A stretch of 23,502 nt of DNA from contig NZ_LGEC01000061.1 in the NCBI RefSeq assembly GCF_001279585.1, positions 1-23,502 of the forward strand, read 5' to 3'. Positions 22,637-23,502 of this stretch are shown here, piece after piece. This DNA is from Nocardiopsis sp. NRRL B-16309 (GTDB lineage Bacteria > Actinomycetota > Actinomycetes > Streptosporangiales > Streptosporangiaceae). Within the stretch, counting starts at the first letter, position 1; the number at the start of each line of letters is the position of its first letter. The position numbers and the translations under genes are program-made. The notes under the pieces were generated by a model. The model searched no databases and had not been told where the DNA came from. It saw nothing but the letters and a program-made list of their open reading frames with translations.

Positions 22637-23401
22637 GTGTCCGACGAGGTTCTGTACTCCGCCGAGGACGGCGTCGCCGTCATCACCATCAACCGGCCCA
22701 AGGCCAAGAACGCGGTCAACGCGGCGGTCGCCGCGCAGGTCGCCGAGGCGCTCGACGACCTCGACGCCCGCAAGGACCTGAGCGTCGGCATCATCACCGG
22801 CGCGGGCGGCACCTTCTGCGCCGGCATGGACCTCAAGGCGTTCATGCGGGGCGAGGTCCCCGTCGTGGAGGGCCGCGGGTTCGGCGGGTTCGCCCAGCGC
22901 GGGCCGCGCAAGCCGCTGATCGCGGCCGTGGAGGGCTACGCCCTGGCGGGCGGGTTCGAGGCCGTGCTCGCCTGTGACCTGGTCGTGGCCGCCGAGGACG
23001 CCAAGTTCGGCATCCCCGAGGTCAAGCGCGGCCTGGTGGCGGGCGCGGGCGGACTGCTGCGCCTGCACCACCGCATCCCGCGCAACATCGCCATGGAGTT
23101 CGCTCTGACCGGCGACTTCGTGGGCGCTCCGCGCCTGGCCGAACTGGGCCTGGTCAACGAGGTGACCGCCTCCGGCGGCGCCCTGGAGGGCGCCCGCGCG
23201 CTCGCCGCCCGCATCACGCCCAACGGGCCGCTCGCCCTGCGGGTGTCCAAGGAGATCATCGCCTCCTCGGACGACTGGTCCACCGAGGAGATGTGGGACC
23301 GGCAGAACGAGCTGGCGGGCCCGGTGTTCGTCAGCCAGGACGCCATGGAGGGCGCCACCGCGTTCGCGGAGAAGCGCGCTCCGGTGTGGAGGGGCGAATA
23401 G
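22637..23401 (+). CDS. Enoyl-CoA hydratase (crotonase family)
   Basis: This is a predicted hydration of trans-2-enoyl-CoA to 3-hydroxyacyl-CoA, the step before the adjacent dehydrogenase. The 254-residue product has INRPKAKNAVN (18-28), the first oxyanion segment GAGGTFCAGMDLKAF (55-69), the second YALAGGFEAVLACD (101-114) with Glu108, and GIPEVKRGLVAGAGG (125-139) with Glu128. Both catalytic glutamates of true hydratases are thus in place. The C-terminal AFAEKRAPVWRG end is the usual one. The GTG start has AGGGGG about eight bases upstream. Substrate chain length cannot be read from the sequence. Confidence 0.93.
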   Translation: MSDEVLYSAEDGVAVITINRPKAKNAVNAAVAAQVAEALDDLDARKDLSVGIITGAGGTFCAGMDLKAFMRGEVPVVEGRGFGGFAQRGPRKPLIAAVEGYALAGGFEAVLACDLVVAAEDAKFGIPEVKRGLVAGAGGLLRLHHRIPRNIAMEFALTGDFVGAPRLAELGLVNEVTASGGALEGARALAARITPNGPLALRVSKEIIASSDDWSTEEMWDRQNELAGPVFVSQDAMEGATAFAEKRAPVWRGE

Positions 23402-23438
23402 CTCGGGCGCCTGGAGAACGGGAACCTTCGCGCCTTGC

Positions 23439-23469
23439 GGTGCACTCCCTCGTTCCTCGGGAGTGCACC
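23439..23469 (+). terminator. Terminator hairpin after the enoyl-CoA hydratase gene
   Basis: GGTGCACTCCC (23439-23449) pairs perfectly with GGGAGTGCACC (23459-23469) around a nine-base loop, 37 bases after the stop. Only a short TTC follows, so release may rely on the stem itself. Confidence 0.8.
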
Positions 23470-23502
23470 TTCAGGCCCTCCAGAACCCCGTCGGCGCCCT
23501 CG

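Overview
The window is high-GC DNA with strong G/C preference at third codon positions, frequent GTG starts, TTGAC(C/A)/TANNNT promoters and tightly overlapping operons. This points to an actinomycete. Gene content and product sequences suggest a Nocardiopsis-like or related Streptosporangiales genome, but the genus is an inference.

Left part (1-4704): a leftward, edge-truncated gene for a Pro/Gly/Gln-rich protein is followed by a divergent intergenic region carrying a good promoter (TTGACC-N18-TAGGAT). That promoter faces the ribosomal protein operon rplM-rpsI. A U-tailed terminator separates rpsI from glmM (phosphoglucosamine mutase), and a second hairpin separates glmM from a GlkA-like ROK glucokinase. 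This is ordinary core-genome material.

Accessory part (4749-20918): a lone Uma2-family nuclease-fold protein is followed by a complete inositol utilisation locus. A GntR/HutC-type regulator is divergent from a Gfo/Idh/MocA dehydrogenase. That dehydrogenase gene converges, 2 bp apart, with a LacI-family regulator. The LacI gene is divergent from a long operon: iolC, a Cgl0159-type aldolase gene, iolB, iolD, mmsA(iolA), an iolE-like gene, a sugar ABC importer (lipoprotein, permease, single-domain ATPase), iolG and iolH. Together these can import inositol, oxidise it (IolG), dehydrate it (IolE), hydrolyse the ring (IolD), isomerise (IolB), phosphorylate (IolC), cleave (aldolase) and convert malonic semialdehyde to acetyl-CoA (MmsA). 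Candidate operators are visible in both divergent promoters: TGTCTAGACA next to the -35 of the first dehydrogenase gene, and a GAGCGCTC site with three CTAGRGCG repeats just downstream of the -10 of the iolC operon.

Right part (20919-23502): a cluster of hairpins ends the inositol operon. Next comes a small membrane-anchored protein with a Ser/Pro/Ala repeat and an acidic Pro/Glu tail, with no recognisable function. Last is a two-gene fatty-acid oxidation-type operon (SDR 3-hydroxyacyl-CoA dehydrogenase, enoyl-CoA hydratase), probably read from a leaderless transcript and closed by a perfect 11-bp hairpin.

I found no rRNA, tRNA, CRISPR array, insertion sequence or phage genes. I do not see a wholly novel system. 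The most interesting points are the aldolase filling the IolJ step, the two-regulator layout with its operator candidates, and the low-complexity surface protein.
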